Source: Henckelia pumila
Lineage: Eukaryota; Streptophyta; Magnoliopsida; Lamiales; Gesneriaceae
Assembly (NCBI RefSeq): GCF_033568475.1
Contig: NC_133123.1
Coordinates: 2,542,001 to 2,606,000 of the forward strand
DNA: 64,000 nucleotides
Direction: 5' to 3'
Shown here: positions 59,094 to 64,000 of the stretch, one piece after another
Layout of the letters: each line of letters starts with the position of its first letter
Numbering within the stretch: the stretch's first letter is position 1
Made by a program: the position numbers and the translations under genes
Notes under the pieces: model-generated
Told to the model about the DNA's origin: nothing
The model's input: only the letters and a program-made list of their open reading frames with translations
Database searches by the model: none

Positions 59094-62000
59094 TTACTTG
59101 ACTTGCCCCTGCAAGCTCATCGTGGGATTCAGAACAACATTGAGCTTGGATCGTAAGCGATGGAATGAGTAAGAAGACAATGGTTTTGTGAGAGCATCAG
59201 CCGTTTGATCATAGGACGAAACATGACGCACTTGCAAAGCATTAGACAACACCTTTTCCCGCACAAAAAATAGATCTAATTTAACGTGTTTAGTCCGAGC
59301 ATGTAAGACTGGATTAGCACTAAGGGCAATTGTGCTTAAGTTGTCACACCGTAGAACAGGAATGTGAGCAGTAGGAACATGAAGCTCATGCAAGAGGGAT
59401 TTGATCCAGAGAAGCTCGGCAGTGGCATTAGCTAAACTTCGATATTCTGCCTCCGTACTTGAGCGAGAAACAATTGCTAGTTTCTTGGAACTCCAACAGA
59501 CAAGTGATCCTCCAAGAAACCAACAGTAGCCAGAGGTAGAACGACGATCATCCGGATCATTCCCCCAGTCTGCGTCGCAATAACCCAAAAGGGATAAGAG
59601 GGATGAAGCATTGAGATGCACACCATAATGAAGAGTGCCATTCAAATATCGAAGAATGCGTTTGACTGCCGTCCAGTGGGGATGAAGAGGATTGTGCATA
59701 AATTGAGACACTTTGTTGACACTAAAGGCAATATCCGGTCTCGTAATAGTTAAGTACTGAAGGGCACCAACCATACTTCGATAAAGCGTCACATCATCAA
59801 AGGCATCTCTTTCTTTGGTAGATAATTTGGATCCTTAAATCATCGGAGTAGGAAGAGCTTTGGCTTGACACATTTTTGTTCGTGCAAGAAGATCTTGAGC
59901 ATATTTTGTTTGACAGAGAAACAATTTGTGGTCAGAAGTTCCGGAGACCTCAATTCCCAAGAAGTAAGATAAATCTCCTAAATTCTTCAAGGAAAACCGA
60001 GAATTCAGTTGATGAATGAGCGCATCAAGTTGATGAGAAGCATTGCCTGTGACAATAATATCATCTACATAGACCAGCACATAGATAACCACAGTAGCAG
60101 TAACTTTAATAAACAAGGAAGCATCAGCCTTTGAAGCAACAAAACCAAGCTGAATAAGAAAAGATTGGAGCTTATCAAACCAGGCTCATGGCGCTTGTTT
60201 CAGGCCATAAATGTCTTTATGTAGACGACAAACCAGCTTAGTATCATTAGAACCTTGTTCAAAACCAGGAGGTTGTTGCATATAGATGGTTTCAGTCAAA
60301 GTCCCATGAAGAAACGCATTATTGACATCAAGTTGTTTAATAGACCATCGTTTAGAGATGGCAATAGCAAGCACAACCCGAATGGTAGTAGGTTTAACCA
60401 CAGGACTGAACGTTTCTGTATAGTCAAGACCTGCTATTTGGGAATAAACCTTTGCAACAAGACGAGCCTTGTGTCGGGCAACAGAGCCATCGGGATTGTG
60501 TTTTATCTTGAAAACCCATTTACAACCAATAATAGGTACATCGGAAGGTGCAGTAACTAAAGACCAGGTATCATTGCGAAGTAATGCATTATATTCCTCA
60601 CGCATTGCATCACACCATACTTGATTTTTGAGAGCTTCTTGCACATTAGATGGTTCAGTTGTAGCTGAAGCTTGGGCAGTGTAAACTTTTGGCTTGAAAA
60701 TACCAGCCTTAGACCGAGTAGTCATAGGATGGACGTTCATAGGTAATGGTTCAAGTTCCCTAGGAAGAGGAGAGGAAGAACTGGAGATAGTTGTATTGGA
60801 GAAAGGAACATGAGAATTCTCAGTACCAGTAGAATTCATGTGACAGGGTAGAGAGATAGCGGAGGTTGTTTGGCAGAAAGATGGAGCAGAAATAGATGAT
60901 GAAGACGGAGGTAGTGGTGAAAGAGAAGTCTGTGAAGAAGTATGGTTATGATTCTGCAACACATCTTTATGAAGAAAAGGAAAAGATGATTCATGCATCA
61001 AACTTTACATGCCTAGAGATGTACACACGACCATCAGCACTCAAACATTTATATCCTTTATGTTTGGGGCTATAACCAATAAATGTGCAAGGCTTGGAAC
61101 GAAAATCAAATTTGTGAGAATTAAATACTCGAAGGTAGGGAAAACAAAGGCAACCAAATACCTTAAAGAAGGTATAATCAGGATCAATGTTAAACAGTTT
61201 CTTAAGTGGAGCAGAATCTTTGCAATTCGTAGGAGGAAGACGATTAATAATAAATGCGGCAGTAGAGAATGCATCTTCCCAATATGTGAGTGGCATGTGA
61301 GCATGAGCAAGAAGTGATAAACCCATGTCAACAATATGACGATGTTTTCTCTCCACCACACCATTTTGAAGGGACGTGTGTGGACAAGAAACACGATGAG
61401 TTATACCATGAATTTGAAGAAATGAGGTTAGTGTTCGAAATTCGCCTCCCAATCTGTTTGAATTGCTTTAATCTTTTTATTACATTGAAGCTCAACATGT
61501 GTTTTAAAGGTTTGGAAAACTTGAAAGACTTCAGACTTAGCCTTAAGAAAAAAGAGCCAAGTGTGACGACTATATGCATCAACAAAACTAACATAGTAAC
61601 GAAATCCATTTCTAGACATCGTGCCTGCAGGACCCCAAACATCGGAAAAAATTAACTGAAGAGGTTCACTATAAACTGTATTAGAAACAGGAAAAGGAAG
61701 GCGATGATTTTTACCCAGCTCACATGCCGAACATAAAGTAAATTTATCATTTCTGGTAAATGGAATATTACAGTTCAGTAAAACTCTTTGGACAGTGGGT
61801 AACATAGAATGACCTAATCTATTATGCCAGCGAGTCAGTGAGGATGAATCCATTTTGGGAAGAGATTGTGGTTGATCCATTTGATTGAAACTAGAACTTG
61901 ATGTTGCAGGAGAGGAGTGAAGAGCCAGACAGGTGGCAGAGTTAACAGCGGAAGGAACTGGTTTTCCAAGATTGAAGCGATATAGACCATCATGGAGTGT

Positions 62001-62758
62001 TCCTTTGAGGAGGGTGGTTTGCGTTGTTAGATCCTTCACAACACAAACATTAGGATGAAACTCAAAAAACACATCATTATCTTTAGCAAATTTACTTACG
62101 CTAATAAGATTTTTGGTGATATGGGGAACATGAAGAAGTTTATGTAAATGAAAAGAACGAGAAGCAGGCTGTGGATGAAAACAAGAAGTGCCGATGTGAG
62201 AGATAGGCAAACCTGAACCATTTCCCATGTAAACTTGACCTCCATGTGAGTACTCAGATCCAATAAAAAGATTGGCAATATCATTTGTGACATGGTGAGT
62301 AGCACCAGAGTCAGGGAACCACCAATCATCTGGCACCATGTCTGGTTGGGTCATTGCCACAGCAGCGGATGGGGAGAAAGTTCCTGCATTACTATACTGT
62401 TGATGTTGATGCCCCTGATTTCTTTGGCATGGAACAAAATCCTTATCGAATCGATAATAACACTTCTCAGCAATATGCCCATTATAGCCACATATTTGGC
62501 AAACTGGACGGTTGTTATTGTTGTTCCAATTTTTACGACCACCGCGATAATAATGACCACGTCCACGGCCACGAGTAGATGTCCCGGGGTGTGGAGTATC
62601 ACGCCCCTTAGGTTGTGAAACCATTGCTGCATTAACACTAGGAGTTGTGCCTTCTGTATTGAGAGTGTACGACTCGATTCTACCTTCATGGCAAGAAGAA
62701 GAGCACCCACTTCGGATGATGAGAGTGCTTCAATTATGGAGGTAACATGTACAACCAC
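59094..62758 (-). pseudogene. Ty1/copia gag-pol, multiply broken
   Basis: The order on the minus strand is gag with a CCHC knuckle (CQICGYNGHIAEKC, near 62480), protease (DSGATHH), integrase, reverse transcriptase (YVDDIIVTG, near 60065) and RNase H (CDADWGND; SSTEAEYRS; DQTADALTKP). Open blocks are 62624-61428, 61452-60991, 61001-60186, 60116-59835 and 59792-59094. They are separated by frameshifts near 62690, 61440 and 61000 and by in-frame stops after LKQAP (60186) and after LPTPMI (59835). Gag is cut off at 62768 by another insertion. This copy is old and inactive. The order INT before RT is diagnostic of Ty1/copia. Confidence 0.92.
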
Positions 62759-62768
62759 AGAGTCATAC

Positions 62769-64000
62769 TGTTAGAACCTAATGGGGGGGGGGGATTTAGG
62801 TTCTATTGGCAACTTTAGCAATTTAAAATGATTATGCAAGTACGCAAGCGGAAGACTTAAGCAATCAAATAAATAAGTGCGGTAAATAAATACGTAATGT
62901 AAATAAAGCAGTAAAAGAGAGATAGGAATTGTTTATGGAAGTTCGACGATAAATCGTCTACGTCTCCCCTTCTTGGTTAAGTACGATTAACCAAGGATCC
63001 ACTAGCACTCGAACACTTGGCCTTGATGGCTCCAAGGATAGCCTTTACAACTCAACACGATCACCGCGCCGATACAACTCGAACACTTGGCCTTAATGGC
63101 TCCAAGGATAGCCTCAACAAAAACACTTGGGTTCACACTCAAGTGTTTACAACAATCTCACAATACACTTGGCTTCACACTAAGTGTTTACAACAATAGC
63201 ACAACCAACTCACAAACTATTTTCACAAATAACTCTCAAATATTGATTGAGCACTTTGGTAGAGAGAATATTGCTTGCAAATGAGAGAAGAAATGAGTTG
63301 GGATGTCTCAAAATGGTCTTGGCAAGCCTCTATTTATAGTTGGCAAAGATTTGAATTTGAATTTGTGTGCTTGGAGCGTTTATTGGGAAGCCAAGGAGTA
63401 GAGACAAAGTGTAGGCGCCGCTGCCTTCTTTTTCCAGCACTGAGCAGCTTTTGTGGAAAAATCATATCTTCCAATATAACCGTTGGATTGATCTGAAATT
63501 TAAACTGAAGCTTTAAAACATCTGGATCTTCAATCTGAACGGTGGAGATTTGATTCTAACGAGTCAAACATTTCCAGTAAATCTCGGAAGTCGCAAAATC
63601 ACGTTCTCGCTTTTGTTCTGAGCATTACTTTTCAAAAATTCGAATCTCACAATCCATCCGTTGGATTGGCCTGAAATTAACACACAATCTTTGTAACATC
63701 CTGATATTGATCGTGATTGGTGGAGATTGGATTTGGATGCCTCCATCGATTCCAGTAGTCTTCTGAATCCGATACTTCAGCAGTTAGCTCCTTGCAGAAA
63801 TAGCTACTGTTCAACATATTTGAAAAAATCATAACTCCATATCCAGCCGTTGGATTGATTTGAAATTTGGATACAAACTTTAAAACATCATAGAAATCCA
63901 TGTGATCGGTGGAGATCGGATTTTAATAACCGAAGCATTCCCAGTTATTTTCTGAAGTTGAGTCTTCATAGTTCATTCCTTGCAGAAGTAAGTACTGTGC
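62769..64000 (-). mobile_element. LTR of a second retroelement inserted in the copia gag (continues past the window)
   Basis: The edge at 62769 reads TGTTAGAACC on the plus strand, so on the minus strand the LTR ends GGTTCTAACA. It is followed directly by the interrupted copia gag (YDSVVVHVTS), with no primer-binding site, so this is a 3' LTR or a solo LTR in minus orientation. A strong TATA box CTATAAATAG is at 63330-63339 (minus). Downstream of it are two 70-bp direct units (63007 and 63077; aacacttggcctt(g/a)atggc). Upstream, three ~180-bp repeats fill 63455-64000. Confidence 0.75.
63455..64000 (-). repeat. Three ~180-bp tandem repeats in the LTR U3
   Basis: The phrase ccgttggattg recurs at 63480, 63658 and 63847 (spacing 178 and 189). 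Each is followed by tgaaatt, a aac(t)tt...taacatc block and a gtggagat(t/c) block, and each ends with a ttccagt-like phrase. The copies differ substantially. The array may continue past the window. Tandem U3 repeats often act as enhancers in LTRs; that role is inferred. Confidence 0.75.

Noticed and set aside
62351-62758. 135-codon frame in copia gag as a separate gene
   Set aside because: Its first part is gag, but after about 62690 it runs out of frame; the continuation lies in the 61428-62624 frame.
1-64000. CRISPR arrays, operons, bacterial-type terminators or riboswitches
   Set aside because: The spliced genes and plant transposons mark this as plant nuclear DNA; nothing of these types was seen.

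Overview
This is a plant nuclear window, almost certainly a eudicot. It is AT-rich and intergenic over most of its length, carries spliced plant genes (CYP96A, SAUR, NOI, a VIR3-like chloroplast protein, a CFL1/GIR-type regulator), and is packed with plant transposons of nearly every class. The GAGACGGTCTCA-type repeats are reminiscent of Lamiales/asterid genomes, but that is a weak inference.

Layout. 1-3.75 kb: AT-rich sequence built from nested inverted and direct repeats, ending in a Helitron-like 3' end. 3.76-13.69 kb: a full-length Ty3/gypsy (Tekay/Del-type chromovirus) element on the minus strand, with two 2,638-bp LTRs, a TATAA target-site duplication, an initiator-Met-tRNA primer site and a polypurine tract. 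Its coding region is broken. 14.0-16.4 kb: a seven-exon VIR3-like chloroplast metalloprotease gene (minus), then site-II promoter motifs and a tRNA-Arg(CCG). 16.9-29 kb: MITEs (Tourist-like, Stowaway), two related small Helitrons, a SINE, and a decayed copy of a segment whose intact counterpart at 27.4-31.5 kb holds a two-exon CFL1/GIR-like regulator. 31.5-39 kb: repeats, a solo-LTR-like block and a second Tourist-like MITE. 39.5 kb: an intronless SAUR gene (minus). 44.3-45.1 kb: a dispersed repeat (here called R1). 45.3-50.0 kb: a CACTA element holding a transposase C-terminal remnant and a captured alpha/beta-hydrolase fragment. 50.5-52.4 kb: an apparently intact CYP96A cytochrome P450 (minus) with transposons in its promoter, its intron and directly after its stop codon. 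52.9-57 kb: SINE and long-armed foldback MITEs. 57.1-57.6 kb: the two 3' exons of an NOI/RIN4-like gene whose first exon is not visible. 57.8-58.6 kb: a second R1 copy, then a hAT-like end. 58.9-62.77 kb: a heavily mutated Ty1/copia element (minus), interrupted at 62.77 kb by the LTR of another element that runs off the window.

The host genes do not form an operon or pathway; they are independent plant genes. The main theme is transposon remodelling of host loci: gene capture (CACTA), insertion around and inside a P450 gene, possible 5' loss of a NOI gene, and a young retrotransposon placed about 350 bp downstream of a chloroplast-protease gene. No wholly new system was found. The strongest second-look items are the defective gypsy element with apparently identical LTRs, the three GC hairpins in its LTR, the CACTA capture, the triple insertion at CYP96A, and the decayed regulator paralogue.
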